A stretch of DNA of 64,000 bases, taken from positions 1 through 64,000 of the forward strand of contig NZ_AGSX01000125.1 in the NCBI RefSeq assembly GCF_000235745.1, written 5' to 3'. The stretch comes from Stutzerimonas stutzeri SDM-LAC (GTDB lineage: Bacteria > Pseudomonadota > Gammaproteobacteria > Pseudomonadales > Pseudomonadaceae). This document shows positions 55,365 through 64,000 of this stretch, piece after piece. The number at the start of each line of letters is the position of its first letter. Position 1 is the first letter of the stretch. The translations under genes and the position numbers were made by a program. The notes below the pieces were generated by a model. The model did not search any database, was not told where the DNA came from, and saw only the letters and a list, made by a program, of their open reading frames with translations.

Positions 55365-56774
55365 CTAGCGAGCACCGCGAAACGCGTGAATCTCCGGGTA
55401 TTGTTCAAAGACGTCTCGTATGCTCGCCAGGCCCGTACGCAAGCGCTGATCGCTGCACTCGGCGCCGATGCACAGACGCATCGCCCTTGGCCTCTGACTA
55501 CCAGGCGGAAGGAAGGGATCAGGCAGGGTCAGTGCGATCCCGCACGCGCGCAATTCGTGCTGCAGGGCGTCAAGTTCCCAGTGTTCGGGCACGTTTAGCC
55601 AGGCGCTGAGCGAAGCCGGGTGGCTGCCGCGCAGGTAATCACCCAGCTCGGCGGTCACCGCTGCCTGCCGGCCAGCAATCAGCTCGCGCTGCAGGCCTAC
55701 CAATTCGCTGGCACGGCCTCGCTCGATCCAGCGCGTCGCGATCTCACCGAGCAGCGGCGCTGCCATCCAGCTGTTCACCCTGAAGATGCTCTCGGTACGC
55801 AACGCCAACCGCCGCGGCATCGCCAAGTAGCCGAGGCGCAAGCCCGTCAGTACGGACTTGGTCAGGCTGGTGCAGTAGAACGACAGTTCCGGCAGATAGT
55901 GGCTGAGTGGCGGCGCTGCTCGAGCGGCACCGAGCAAGGGGCCATAGACGTCGTCTTCGATCACATAGACGCCATAGCGACGCGCGATTTCGGCAATTTC
56001 CCGTCGACGCCCGTCGGGCATCAGGCTGCTGGTGGGGTTGTTCAGGTTCGGCGTACAGACCAGCGCGGTGACCCTTTCGTTGGCGCAGATATCCTCGAAA
56101 TGCTCCGGGTCGAGACCGTCGCGATCAGCCTCCAAGCCCTGCAGTTTGAAGCCGAGCACCTGTGCGGTGCCGATCACACCGTGATCCGTACAGCTTTCAC
56201 AGAGCACCAGGTCATCGGGGCCGGCCAGCGACGCGAGCGCGAGAAAAATAGCCTGAGAGGCGCCATTGGTCAGCAGCAGATCGCGCGGCGCGACCGTGAG
56301 TCCCAGCTCGGCCAGCCATTGCGCGCCGGCCTCGCGGTGATGTTCGAAGCCGGCGATTGGCCGACAGGCATGTATCCACGGCTGCTCGTGTTCGGCGGCC
56401 AGTTCCTCGCAAGCCTGCCGCCAGTAGCGGTCATGGCGCTCGTTGCGGACGATGCGCACCGTCGAGAAATCCAGCAGCGAGTGTTCGCCGCGATCGAGCA
56501 TGGAGGTGGCGACCCGCTCGCTGATGCGCCGGCTGACAAAGCTGCCGCGCCCGACTTCGCAACGCACCCAGCCCTGGCGCTCCAGCTCCTTGTAGGCGTT
56601 GGTCACCGTCTGCACGCTGATATCCAGCTGCTCGGCCAGCAGCCGCTGCGTCGGCAGGCGCTGGCCATCGCGCAGCTCACCGCGCTCGATGTCGGTCGCG
56701 ATGGCGGTTACCAGTAGCTTGTACTTCGACCCACCGCCATGCGCGGCGAGCAAGGCCTCTTTCCAATCGGACAT
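55365..56774 (-). CDS. enuR: MocR-type regulator of ectoine uptake
   Basis: A 469-residue GntR/MocR protein: winged helix at about 15-80 ('LPTQRLLAEQLDISVQTVTNAYKELE') and an aminotransferase-I fold with the PLP lysine Lys306 in 'TSLTKSVLTGLRLGY'. It is divergent from ehuBCDA. In other bacteria the MocR regulator EnuR controls ectoine uptake and catabolism with ectoine-derived inducers. The assignment rests on this position. A different MocR would be the alternative. Confidence 0.75.
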   Translation of the reverse strand: MSDWKEALLAAHGGGSKYKLLVTAIATDIERGELRDGQRLPTQRLLAEQLDISVQTVTNAYKELERQGWVRCEVGRGSFVSRRISERVATSMLDRGEHSLLDFSTVRIVRNERHDRYWRQACEELAAEHEQPWIHACRPIAGFEHHREAGAQWLAELGLTVAPRDLLLTNGASQAIFLALASLAGPDDLVLCESCTDHGVIGTAQVLGFKLQGLEADRDGLDPEHFEDICANERVTALVCTPNLNNPTSSLMPDGRRREIAEIARRYGVYVIEDDVYGPLLGAARAAPPLSHYLPELSFYCTSLTKSVLTGLRLGYLAMPRRLALRTESIFRVNSWMAAPLLGEIATRWIERGRASELVGLQRELIAGRQAAVTAELGDYLRGSHPASLSAWLNVPEHWELDALQHELRACGIALTLPDPFLPPGSQRPRAMRLCIGAECSDQRLRTGLASIRDVFEQYPEIHAFRGAR

Positions 56775-56830
56775 GACGTCTACCTCTGTCGAATCGACAG
56801 GATCGGCTGAAGCGCGCCGCCACGCAATTG

Positions 56831-56871
56831 TCCTAGTGCAATCCTAGGAGGAAAACCGCTTTTGCTATGCT
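56831..56871 (+). promoter_or_regulatory. Candidate ehuB promoter and MocR operator
   Basis: An inverted repeat TCCTAG-N7-CTAGGA (56831-56849), also readable as direct repeats of CAAT..CCTAG, overlaps the -35 position of a promoter whose -10 is TATGCT (56866-56871). Placed in the 245-bp enuR-ehuB gap, it is the best candidate for EnuR binding. Confidence 0.5.
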
Positions 56872-57019
56872 CGGGCAGCGAAACGCGGCGCACCTCTAGC
56901 AGAAGAAGGGGTCTAAAGCCGCGTTGAGGCAGGGAATGCCCTGTCCTGATGCTCTTGAAGCTGCCCTAGAACTGCAGGCTCCGGCCCGCGAACCATAAAA
57001 AAGCACAGGAGAATTCACG

Positions 57020-57874
57020 ATGAATCGCGCACGTCCTTTCCAATTCGGCAAGCTTTTGCTGGCCTCCGCAGTATTCACCAGTCTTTCCCTTGGCGGTCTG
57101 GCCCAGGCCGACGCCCTTGATGACATCAAGGCCAAGAGCAGTGTCCGTATCGGCTATGCCAACGAGACCCCCTTTGCCTACACCGCCACCGACGGCAGCG
57201 TGACCGGCGAATCTCCTGAGATCGTCGAGAAAATCTTCCAGCAGATGGACATCGAAACCATCAAACCCGTGCTTACGGAATGGGGCTCGCTGATCCCAGG
57301 CCTGCGCGCCAGCCGTTTCGACCTGATCGCAGCCGGCATGTACATCACGCCCGAGCGCTGCAAGCAGGTTCTGTTTACTGATCCGCACTACCAGCTGCAG
57401 GACACGCTGCTGGTCAAGGCCGGCAACCCCAAGCAACTGCAGAGCTACGAAGACATCGCCAAGGATGAGTCGATCAAACTTGCCATCATGTCCGGCACCG
57501 TCAATCTCAATTACGCACGCAAGGCCGGCATCAAGGATTCCCAGATCGTCCAGGTTCCCGACACCACCTCGCAACTGCAGGCCGTGCGCACTGGCCGTGC
57601 CGATGCCGCAGTGGGCACTCAGCTGACCATGCGCGGGCTGGCGGAGAAGGCCGGGGATCAGGTTGAAGCGACGGATGACTTCAAGGACGACCCGGCCAAC
57701 ACCGGTTATGGCGCTCTGGCGTTCCGGCCAGAAGACAAAGCCCTGCGTGACGCAGTCAACGCCGAGCTGAAGAAATGGCTTGGTAGCGAGGAGCACCTCA
57801 AGACCGTCGAGCCCTTCGGCTTCGACCGCTCGAACATCACCGACAAGACCGCCGAAGAGCTGTGTAGCGCCTGA
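57020..57874 (+). CDS. ehuB: Ectoine/hydroxyectoine-binding protein EhuB
   Basis: A 284-residue periplasmic solute-binding protein with signal peptide ending 'GLAQADA' and the family blocks 'VRIGYANETPFAYTA', 'GLRASRFDLIAAGMYITPERCKQVLFTDPHY' and 'TGRADAAVGTQL'. AGGAG lies before the ATG. First gene of ehuBCDA. Amino-acid-type relatives are close, but the operon matches the ectoine system, including a divergent MocR. Confidence 0.88.
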   Translation: MNRARPFQFGKLLLASAVFTSLSLGGLAQADALDDIKAKSSVRIGYANETPFAYTATDGSVTGESPEIVEKIFQQMDIETIKPVLTEWGSLIPGLRASRFDLIAAGMYITPERCKQVLFTDPHYQLQDTLLVKAGNPKQLQSYEDIAKDESIKLAIMSGTVNLNYARKAGIKDSQIVQVPDTTSQLQAVRTGRADAAVGTQLTMRGLAEKAGDQVEATDDFKDDPANTGYGALAFRPEDKALRDAVNAELKKWLGSEEHLKTVEPFGFDRSNITDKTAEELCSA

Positions 57875-57882
57875 CCAAGGAG

Positions 57883-57909
57883 CCGGTGCGGCTGTTGCTG
57901 CCGCACCGG
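57883..57909 (+). terminator. Intra-operon hairpin after ehuB
   Basis: CCGGTGCGGC and GCCGCACCGG form a perfect 10-bp stem with a 7-nt loop, followed by ACTTT. Such hairpins after binding-protein genes usually stabilise or partly terminate the mRNA, giving excess EhuB over the permease. The 240 bp that follow (57910-58149) carry no clear gene. Confidence 0.75.
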
Positions 57910-58149
57910 ACTTTCCCCTGTGAATGCCCTTTCCATAGCTCCGCCACCTTTTCCCGCCCGTGCCGCACCGACGCGACAGGGCCACTCCCGGCTGGCTGCT
58001 GTCCTTCACCCGAGACCTGACGCTCGCCGACAACTGCGTCATTTCTCTCAGGTAACCAAGCGTCGCGAGCCGCTTGATCCCTTGGTTTCAACTGCCTCGG
58101 TTCCAACCGTCTCAGCTGCAACCGCCGCGCCGGCCAATGGAAATCCAAG

Positions 58150-58809
58150 ATGACCGAACTACTCCCACTCATGCTAGAGGGGGCCTGGGTGACCGTGAAG
58201 ATCACCTTTTTTGGCTCGCTGCTGGCGATACTCGCCGCATTGATCGGCGCCCTGGGTCGCCTTTCGCCGATCAAGCCGCTGCGCTGGGCGGCCACCGCCT
58301 ATATCGAAGTGTTCCGCGGCAGCTCGTTGCTGGTGCAGCTGTTCTGGCTCTATTTTGTGCTGCCGATGCCGCCGTTCAACATTGCCATGAGCGCATTCAA
58401 TGTCGCGGTGATCGGCCTCGGCCTGAACATCGGCGCCTACGGTGCCGAGGTGCTTCGCGGCGCGATCCGCTCAGTGCATGAAGGGCAGTACGAAGCCTGC
58501 CAGGCGCTGAACATGACCGCCGGGCAGCGCCTGCGCAGGGTCATCCTGCCGCAAGCGCTGCTGGCGGCGATCCCGCCCGGTACCAACCTGCTGATCGAGT
58601 TACTGAAAAATACGTCGCTGGTGTCGCTGATCACCTTGTCGGACCTGGCATTCCGGGCTCGTCAGCTTGATCAGGCCACCCTGATGACACTGGAAATCTT
58701 CGGTCTGGCGCTGGTGATGTACTTCGTACTCGCGCAGATCATCAACTTCTCCATGCGCACCCTTGAGCGGCGTCTGGCGCGCGGCCGCATGCGAGGGGGC
58801 ATGTCATGA
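58150..58809 (+). CDS. ehuC: Ectoine ABC transporter permease EhuC
   Basis: A 219-residue permease of the His/Glu/Gln type: five helices and the EAA loop 'YEACQALNMTAGQRLRRVILPQAL'. 'VFRGSSLLVQLFWLYFVLP' is a family block. It overlaps ehuD as ATGA. Confidence 0.9.
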   Translation: MTELLPLMLEGAWVTVKITFFGSLLAILAALIGALGRLSPIKPLRWAATAYIEVFRGSSLLVQLFWLYFVLPMPPFNIAMSAFNVAVIGLGLNIGAYGAEVLRGAIRSVHEGQYEACQALNMTAGQRLRRVILPQALLAAIPPGTNLLIELLKNTSLVSLITLSDLAFRARQLDQATLMTLEIFGLALVMYFVLAQIINFSMRTLERRLARGRMRGGMS

Positions 58810-59465
58810 ATTTCTTCGATTGGAACTTCGCCTGGGAGATTCTGCCCAGACTGCTCGATGCCTCGCTGAAAACCATCGGCATCACCATTGCCGGGTTTTC
58901 CATCGCCATCGTGCTGGGCCTGTTTCTCGCGGTGGCACGCCGCAGCCGGCATCGCTGGTTGTCCTGGCCGATGACCGGCTTGATTGAATTCATCCGCAGC
59001 ACACCGCTGCTGATTCAGGTGTATTTCCTGTTCTTCGTGTTGCCCAACTACGGCTTCAATCTGTCCGCGCTGCAGGCTGGGATCATCGGCATCGCTCTGC
59101 ACTACGCCTGCTACACGGCCGAGGTCTACCGCGCCGGACTCGACGCGGTACCGCGCGCGCAATGGGAGGCGGTGACGGCGCTGAACATGAAACCGCTCAA
59201 CGCCTACCGCAAAGTAATCTTGCCGCAGGCGCTGCGACCCATCTTGCCAGCGCTGGGCAACTACATGATCTCGATGCTCAAGGACACGCCAGTGCTCTCC
59301 GCCATCACCGTGGTGGAAATCATGCAGCGGGCCAAGAACATCGGTTCGGAACACTTCCGTTATCTGGAGCCGATCACCATGGTCGGCCTGTTCTTCCTCA
59401 TTCTCAGTCTCGGCCTCGCCTGGTTCGTTCGCCGACTGGAAAACCGAATGGAGCTTGCCCGATGA
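58806..59465 (+). CDS. ehuD: Ectoine ABC transporter permease EhuD
   Basis: A 219-residue second permease with 'EFIRSTPLLIQVYFLFFVLPNYG' and the EAA loop 'WEAVTALNMKPLNAYRKVILPQALR'. It overlaps ehuC and ehuA (both ATGA), so the three genes are translationally coupled. Confidence 0.9.
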   Translation: MNFFDWNFAWEILPRLLDASLKTIGITIAGFSIAIVLGLFLAVARRSRHRWLSWPMTGLIEFIRSTPLLIQVYFLFFVLPNYGFNLSALQAGIIGIALHYACYTAEVYRAGLDAVPRAQWEAVTALNMKPLNAYRKVILPQALRPILPALGNYMISMLKDTPVLSAITVVEIMQRAKNIGSEHFRYLEPITMVGLFFLILSLGLAWFVRRLENRMELAR

Positions 59466-60295
59466 ACGCATCGATGCCTGCTGGCGACACACAGAACCTT
59501 GCCAGCACCGACAACGAGCCAGAGCTGATGGTGCAATTTCGCGATGTGAGCAAACACTTCGGCGACCTGACCGTGCTCAACCACCTCGACCTGGATGTCC
59601 GAACGGGCGAGAAGGTGGCGATCATCGGCCCCAGCGGATCGGGTAAGTCCACGCTGCTGCGGGCGCTGATGACCCTGGAAGACATCGATGAAGGCGTGAT
59701 CATGGTTGATGACCAGCCGCTGACCCACATGCCGGACGCCAGTGGCAATCTGGTCCGCGCCAACGCACGCCACCTGCGTCGCGTGCGCGGCAAGGTGGGC
59801 ATGGTGTTCCAGAGCTTCAATCTGTTCCCACACATGACCACCCGGCAGAACGTGATGGAAGCACCGGTGCAGGTGCTAGGACTGTCGAAGCGGGAAGCTC
59901 GCGAGCGCGCCGAGGAATTGCTGGCCATGGTCGGGCTGGAGGACAAACTCGAGCACTATCCGTCGCAACTCTCCGGCGGCCAGCAACAGCGGGTAGCTAT
60001 TGCCCGTGCATTGGCGATGCGGCCCAAGGTGATGCTGTTCGACGAGGTGACCTCAGCGCTGGATCCAGAGCTCTGCGGCGAAGTCCTCAACGTCATCCGC
60101 CGGCTGGGCGATGCGCACAGCCTGACGATGCTAATGGTGACTCACCAGATGGGTTTCGCTCGGGAATTCGCAGATCGCGTGTGCTTCTTCAACGAAGGCC
60201 GGATCCATGAGCAGGGCACACCGGACGAGCTGTTCGGCAACCCGCAGGAGACGCGCACCCAGGAGTTCCTTAGTGCAGTTACCCAGGCGAGCTAG
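59462..60295 (+). CDS. ehuA: Ectoine ABC transporter ATPase EhuA
   Basis: A 277-residue ATPase: Walker A GPSGSGKST, Q-loop 'MVFQSFNLFPHMT', signature LSGGQQQRVA, Walker B 'VMLFDEVTSALDPE' and switch His 'MVTHQMGF'. The start at 59462 overlaps the ehuD stop. Last gene of the operon; no ectoine-degradation genes (doeA, eutDE) follow. Confidence 0.9.
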   Translation: MNASMPAGDTQNLASTDNEPELMVQFRDVSKHFGDLTVLNHLDLDVRTGEKVAIIGPSGSGKSTLLRALMTLEDIDEGVIMVDDQPLTHMPDASGNLVRANARHLRRVRGKVGMVFQSFNLFPHMTTRQNVMEAPVQVLGLSKREARERAEELLAMVGLEDKLEHYPSQLSGGQQQRVAIARALAMRPKVMLFDEVTSALDPELCGEVLNVIRRLGDAHSLTMLMVTHQMGFAREFADRVCFFNEGRIHEQGTPDELFGNPQETRTQEFLSAVTQAS

Positions 60296-60360
60296 GCTGG
60301 TGTAATAGTGCGCCGCTGTTCCGGCGGCTGTTTCACGAGAGCTTTCGCGAGGGAAACGTA

Positions 60361-60678
60361 ATGCTCGAATCACTGCAAAAGATGCTGGCCAAAGGAATGG
60401 ACAATCCCATGCTGCGCTTCGGGCTGGGCAAGGGCTACCTGGACGCGGGTGACCCGGCTGAGGCCGCGGTTCATTTGCAACGCTGCGTCGAACAGGATCC
60501 GAAATATTCCGCCGCCTGGAAGCTGCTCGGCAAGGCACTGCAGGCCAGTGATGATCTCGACGGCGCAAGACGCGCGTGGGAGCAAGGCCTGCTCGCCGCG
60601 CAAGCGCACGGTGACAAGCAGGCCGAGAAGGAAATGGGTGTGTTTCTACGCAAGCTGAACAAACAGACCGGCAGCTAG
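60361..60678 (+). CDS. TPR-like small protein
   Basis: A 105-residue protein with about two tetratricopeptide repeats: 'LRFGLGKGYLDAGDPAEAAVHLQRCVEQDPKYS' and 'AWKLLGKALQASDDLDGARRAWEQGL'. GAGGGAA precedes the ATG. Conserved near lpxL-like and tag in Pseudomonas; likely a protein-interaction adaptor. Confidence 0.85.
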   Translation: MLESLQKMLAKGMDNPMLRFGLGKGYLDAGDPAEAAVHLQRCVEQDPKYSAAWKLLGKALQASDDLDGARRAWEQGLLAAQAHGDKQAEKEMGVFLRKLNKQTGS

Positions 60679-60712
60679 TGTCAGCCGGTCGCCCGCCCTT
60701 GCCGAGCCGCTA

Positions 60713-60985
60713 TCAATCGGGCTGGACGAAGCGCAAGCCAACACCCTCGGCATCGACACGCATCACTTCCATTTGCAGCACCGGCGCGGGAATCGGAAGA
60801 TCCTGAACCTGTCCACTGACCGTCATGCCCGGCTGCAGCTCGGTCAGCTGCGGGTGCTTGACGTAAACCCCACCATCCGAAAGGTCACGGGTGTGCGCAA
60901 ACACCTCGCCAAACGACTCATGGGTAATGCGGATGCGACACTTCATCGGTGCGCGTGGATGCCGTCGCTGATTCGGGTTGCTCAT
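60713..60985 (-). CDS. PilZ-domain protein
   Basis: A 90-residue single PilZ domain with the c-di-GMP motifs R-R-H-P-R near the start and D-L-S-D-G-G near 35, so binding of cyclic di-GMP is likely. Position next to the acyltransferase is conserved in Pseudomonas. A diguanylate cyclase lies at 31826 in the same window. Confidence 0.9.
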   Translation of the reverse strand: MSNPNQRRHPRAPMKCRIRITHESFGEVFAHTRDLSDGGVYVKHPQLTELQPGMTVSGQVQDLPIPAPVLQMEVMRVDAEGVGLRFVQPD

Positions 60986-61013
60986 TGAAGTCCCTGTGCT
61001 GGGCGAGCTGTTA

Positions 61014-61901
61014 TTAATACCAGCGTTTCTCGCCGGCTGGCCGCTTTTTAAAGCGCTTCATCGTCCACATGTACTGGCTGGGCCAGGTGCGTACGTAACG
61101 CTCGATGACACCGCTCATGGCCGCTACCGCGACTTCGACGTCCTCGTCATACATAGCAGGAGGCGCTGCCTCGAGGATCACCTTGTAGCCCGAACCGTCA
61201 TCCAGGCGCAACGCGTGAAGAAACACGCCCACTGCCTTGCCGCCGGTGAGCATGCCGGGCACGAACTTGCTGGTCAGGGCTTGAGTACCGAGAAAGGGTA
61301 CGAACACCCCGGAGCCTTCGCTGGGCTCCGGATCCGCGGGTATACCTACAGCGCCGCCCTTACGGACTTCCTTGATCACGCTGATGATGCCTTCGCGAGT
61401 CGAAGGCGCGACCTTGTTGCCCAGCTGTACGCGCTGGCGTTGCAGGAGTTCATCGACTGCCTTGAGCTTCGGCGGGCGATAAAAAATGATCGGTTTGCAT
61501 TGCGCGCAATAGAAGTGATTGAGCACTTCCCAGTTGCCAAGGTGACTGGTGATACCTACCACGCCCTTGCCTGACGCCAGTGCCTGCTCCAGCACCTCGA
61601 GGCCCTGGACGTCCTTGACCAGACGCAGCGTCTTGTCCGCTGGCCAGATCCAGGCGCAGGCGCTTTCGGTGAAAGCCATGCCGATCTGCTGCAGGCTTTG
61701 CCCAAGCAGGCGCTCCCGCTCGGAAACATCGAGCTCTGGAAAGCATTTGGATAGATTGGTTCGGGCGACTTCTCGAGAGCGATTGGGGAGCTTCCACATC
61801 AGCCAGCCAATGAAGCGACCCGCCCCCTGAACCGCGCGCCAGGGGAGTAGGGCGAACAGGCGCAGAAAGCCAACCACCAGCGCACCTTTGAGCTTGTCCA
61901 A
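61014..61901 (-). CDS. Lipid A acyltransferase-family protein (LpxL/HtrB-like)
   Basis: A 295-residue protein with an N-terminal membrane helix, the acyltransferase H-x4-E block in 'TSHLGNWEVLNHF' and 'IPADPEPSEGSGVFVPFLG'. The start is set to TTG at 61901 (MDKLKGAL), preceded by GGGAGAG, giving the length of P. aeruginosa PA0011 as I recall it. Lauroyl transfer to lipid A is the family role. Confidence 0.85.
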   Translation of the reverse strand: MDKLKGALVVGFLRLFALLPWRAVQGAGRFIGWLMWKLPNRSREVARTNLSKCFPELDVSERERLLGQSLQQIGMAFTESACAWIWPADKTLRLVKDVQGLEVLEQALASGKGVVGITSHLGNWEVLNHFYCAQCKPIIFYRPPKLKAVDELLQRQRVQLGNKVAPSTREGIISVIKEVRKGGAVGIPADPEPSEGSGVFVPFLGTQALTSKFVPGMLTGGKAVGVFLHALRLDDGSGYKVILEAAPPAMYDEDVEVAVAAMSGVIERYVRTWPSQYMWTMKRFKKRPAGEKRWY

Positions 61902-61976
61902 GGATCTCTCCCGAAAATTCAAAGACGCTAGTGTAACTGCTTCGCGCGATTGGCTACGCCTGAAGCGTCACCTCCG

Positions 61977-62543
61977 TCAGGCGTTGTCTGTGGCTGCCGC
62001 CAGAGTGGAGTAACGATCGCAGTCAGTGGTGTGGTCCATGACCATGCCGCACGCCTGCATATAGGCGTAGCAAATGGTCGGGCCGACAAAACTGAACCCG
62101 GCCTTTTTCAATGCACGGCTCATCGCCTCGGCCTCGGCAGTCACCGCCGGCACCTGGCTGATCGACTCGAAATGGTTGATCTTGGGCTTGCCGCCGACAA
62201 AGGACCACAACCAACCCGCCGGATCTTCCAGCTCGAGCCAGCGCTGGGCATTGTGCCGTGCGGCTTCGAGTTTTCGACGGTTGCGGATGATGCCGGCGTC
62301 GAGCATGCGTTCGTCGATCTCGGCATCGGTCATCCGTGCCAGACGCTGCGGATCGAAGCCGAACAGCACCTGGCGGTAACGCTCTCGCTTGCGCAACACG
62401 GTGATCCAGGAAAGGCCCGCCTGCGCCCCCTCAAGAATCAGAAACTCGAAGAGGACCTGGGGATCACGGGTGGGCACGCCCCACTCGTTGTCGTGGTAGC
62501 TCATGTACGACGGGTCGTCACTGCACCAAGCGCAACGCGGCAT
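61977..62543 (-). CDS. tag: DNA-3-methyladenine glycosylase I
   Basis: A 188-residue base-excision enzyme: '[23 protein letters not shown]' with the zinc Cys pair and the substrate site, '[18 protein letters not shown]' and a C-terminal '[17 protein letters not shown]' with zinc ligands. The start at 62543 (MPRCAW) has AAGGA 10 nt upstream; an ATG three codons earlier lies too close to it. Confidence 0.95.
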   Translation of the reverse strand: MPRCAWCSDDPSYMSYHDNEWGVPTRDPQVLFEFLILEGAQAGLSWITVLRKRERYRQVLFGFDPQRLARMTDAEIDERMLDAGIIRNRRKLEAARHNAQRWLELEDPAGWLWSFVGGKPKINHFESISQVPAVTAEAEAMSRALKKAGFSFVGPTICYAYMQACGMVMDHTTDCDRYSTLAAATDNA

Positions 62544-62640
62544 TTTTTTCATATCCTTGAGTGGGCGAAGAGCAGCTGGAAACTGCGACTGGCGCTACGC
62601 CGTAGAGTACGGGTCACCACGGGTTCGAGCGGTTATCGGG

Positions 62641-62646
62641 TATACT
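62641..62646 (+). promoter_or_regulatory. Candidate -10 box of glyQS
   Basis: TATACT with a preceding GGG, 37 bp upstream of the glyQ start. The -35 is not clear. Confidence 0.4.
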
Positions 62647-62682
62647 CCGAGGCTTTCTGTCGAAGCCAGCACAGGTGAAATT

Positions 62683-63630
62683 TTGACCCAGCCTACGCCT
62701 GCCGTGCGCACCTTCCAAGACCTGATCCTTGCCCTGCAAAGCTACTGGGCAGAGAAGGGTTGCGTCGTTATGCAACCCTACGATATGGAAATGGGCGCCG
62801 GCACTTTCCACACCGCGACATTCTTGCGCGCTGTCGGTCCTGAAACCTGGAACGCAGCCTACGTCCAGCCTTCGCGGCGTCCTGCCGATGGCCGCTATGG
62901 CGAGAACCCAAACCGCCTGCAGCATTACTACCAGTTTCAGGTCGTGCTCAAGCCCAACCCGGAAAACATCCAGGATCTGTACCTCGAGTCGTTGCGCCGC
63001 ATCGGTGTCGACACCTCGGTGCACGACGTACGTTTCGTCGAGGACAACTGGGAATCGCCAACACTGGGCGCCTGGGGGCTCGGCTGGGAGGTCTGGCTCA
63101 ACGGTATGGAAGTCACCCAGTTCACCTACTTCCAGCAGGTTGGCGGCATCGAATGCTATCCGGTAACCGGTGAAATCACCTACGGCCTCGAGCGACTCGC
63201 GATGTATCTGCAGGGGGTCGACTCGGTCTACGACCTGATCTGGACAGATGGCCCGTTCGGCACCGTCACCTATGGCGATGTGTTCCATCAGAACGAGGTG
63301 GAACAGTCCACCTACAACTTTGAACACGCCAACGTTGAGAAGCTGTTCGAACTCTTCGACTTCTACGAATCGGAAGCCAACCGGTTGATCGAACTGGAGC
63401 TGCCGTTGCCCACCTATGAAATGGTGCTCAAAGCCTCGCATACCTTCAACCTGCTGGATGCGCGCCGGGCCATATCGGTAACAGCACGCCAGCAGTACAT
63501 CCTGCGCGTTCGCGCGCTGGCTCGTTCGGTGGCGCAGAGCTATTTGCAGGCACGTGCCAAGCTCGGCTTCCCCATGGCCACCCCGGACCTGCGTGACGAA
63601 GTATTGGCCAAGCTGGAGGCTGCAGAATGA
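62683..63630 (+). CDS. glyQ: Glycyl-tRNA synthetase alpha subunit
   Basis: A 315-residue class II synthetase subunit of the alpha2beta2 type. It begins with TTG at 62683 ([11 protein letters not shown]), AGGTGA upstream. '[39 protein letters not shown]' and '[19 protein letters not shown]' are the conserved start. It activates glycine and overlaps glyS (ATGA). Confidence 0.97.
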   Translation: MTQPTPAVRTFQDLILALQSYWAEKGCVVMQPYDMEMGAGTFHTATFLRAVGPETWNAAYVQPSRRPADGRYGENPNRLQHYYQFQVVLKPNPENIQDLYLESLRRIGVDTSVHDVRFVEDNWESPTLGAWGLGWEVWLNGMEVTQFTYFQQVGGIECYPVTGEITYGLERLAMYLQGVDSVYDLIWTDGPFGTVTYGDVFHQNEVEQSTYNFEHANVEKLFELFDFYESEANRLIELELPLPTYEMVLKASHTFNLLDARRAISVTARQQYILRVRALARSVAQSYLQARAKLGFPMATPDLRDEVLAKLEAAE

Positions 63631-64000
63631 GTGCACTGGATTTCCTGGTCGAGCTCGGCACCGAAGAGCTGCCGCCCAAGGCCCTGGGCAAATTGTCCGA
63701 CGCGTTTCGCACGGGCATCGAGAAGGGCTTGAAAGACGCTGGTCTCACCCATGGCCGGGTACAGGCCTTCGCCGCTCCCCGGCGCCTCGCGGTGCTGATT
63801 GAACAGCTTGATACCGAACAGCCTGATCGCAGCATCAACCTCGACGGACCGCCGTTGCAGGCCGCCTTCGACGCCGAAGGTGAGCCGACCCAGGCCGCGC
63901 TGGGCTTTGCCCGCAAATGCGGCGTGGACCTCGCCGAGATCGACCGCAGCGGCCCGAAACTCAGGTACAGCCGTTCGATCCCCGGCCAGGCAACGTCCGA
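63627..64000 (+). CDS. glyS: Glycyl-tRNA synthetase beta subunit (5' part)
   Basis: The gene starts at 63627 overlapping the glyQ stop and runs off the window end after 124 codons. '[18 protein letters not shown]' and '[10 protein letters not shown]' are the GlyS N-terminal blocks. The tRNA-binding part lies outside. Confidence 0.97.
   Translation, partial: MSALDFLVELGTEELPPKALGKLSDAFRTGIEKGLKDAGLTHGRVQAFAAPRRLAVLIEQLDTEQPDRSINLDGPPLQAAFDAEGEPTQAALGFARKCGVDLAEIDRSGPKLRYSRSIPGQATS

Noticed and set aside
57920-58153. 77-codon frame between ehuB and ehuC
   Set aside because: Pro/Ala-rich product without homologous pattern, no ribosome site, and in a typical intra-operon gap after a hairpin.

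Overview
The window is GC-rich gammaproteobacterial chromosome that I assign to the Pseudomonas stutzeri group (Stutzerimonas). The grounds are the gene order of the right part, a 689-residue trehalose synthase that I recall as the P. stutzeri CJ38 type, Pseudomonas-type REP sequences, and an integron-cassette locus of the kind known from P. stutzeri. From about 43 kb to the right end the order aroE, hemF, qor, tsaC, dprA, LysM protein, def, fmt, rsmB, trkA, lpxL-like, tag, glyQ, glyS is the one found beside oriC in Pseudomonas. The trpI/trpBA block at 9-12 kb also belongs to that neighbourhood, so 12-43 kb looks like an accessory-rich insertion zone within an ancestral arrangement.

Layout. 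1-7.1 kb: a surface-glycan cluster with a glycosyltransferase, UDP-galactopyranose mutase, GH1-like glycosidase, ABC exporter and KTSC protein on the minus strand, and divergent galE. Together they could make, transfer and export a galactofuranose-containing glycan. 7.1-9 kb: a broken protease remnant and two exported acidic proteins (OB-fold and EF-hand). 9-12.2 kb: trpI and trpBA with a REP pair between them. 12.3-17.5 kb: a GNAT enzyme, a HipA-HipB module with three upstream operators, a YghU-like glutathione enzyme and small stress-type genes. 17.7-23.8 kb: a secreted 5'-nucleotidase, nicotinamide riboside salvage (pnuC plus kinase), a membrane protein/XRE pair, a decayed patatin gene, and small metabolic genes.

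23.9-28.4 kb: a low-GC array of seven gene cassettes, all on the minus strand, each followed by an attC site, with no integrase gene in the window (a CALIN or degraded chromosomal integron). Five of the seven products carry nuclease- or defence-like signatures: DUF4062/TIR-like, HEPN, GIY-YIG, membrane-anchored PD-(D/E)XK, and PIN/NYN. This is the best candidate for undescribed biology here.

29-43 kb: a PAS hybrid histidine kinase, DUF2934 protein, diguanylate cyclase, quinone oxidoreductase, secreted zinc-protease-like protein, trehalose synthase, an iron-uptake unit (His-rich DUF2946-like protein, TonB receptor, PepSY protein) behind a strong Fur-box match, and a periplasmic PBP7-type endopeptidase. 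43-64 kb: core housekeeping genes as above. Within them are a MITE-like element between def and fmt, a yhhQ queuosine-precursor transporter behind a compact preQ1-I-like riboswitch, and an ectoine-uptake operon (ehuBCDA) with a divergent MocR regulator. The window ends inside glyS. No rRNA, tRNA or CRISPR was found.
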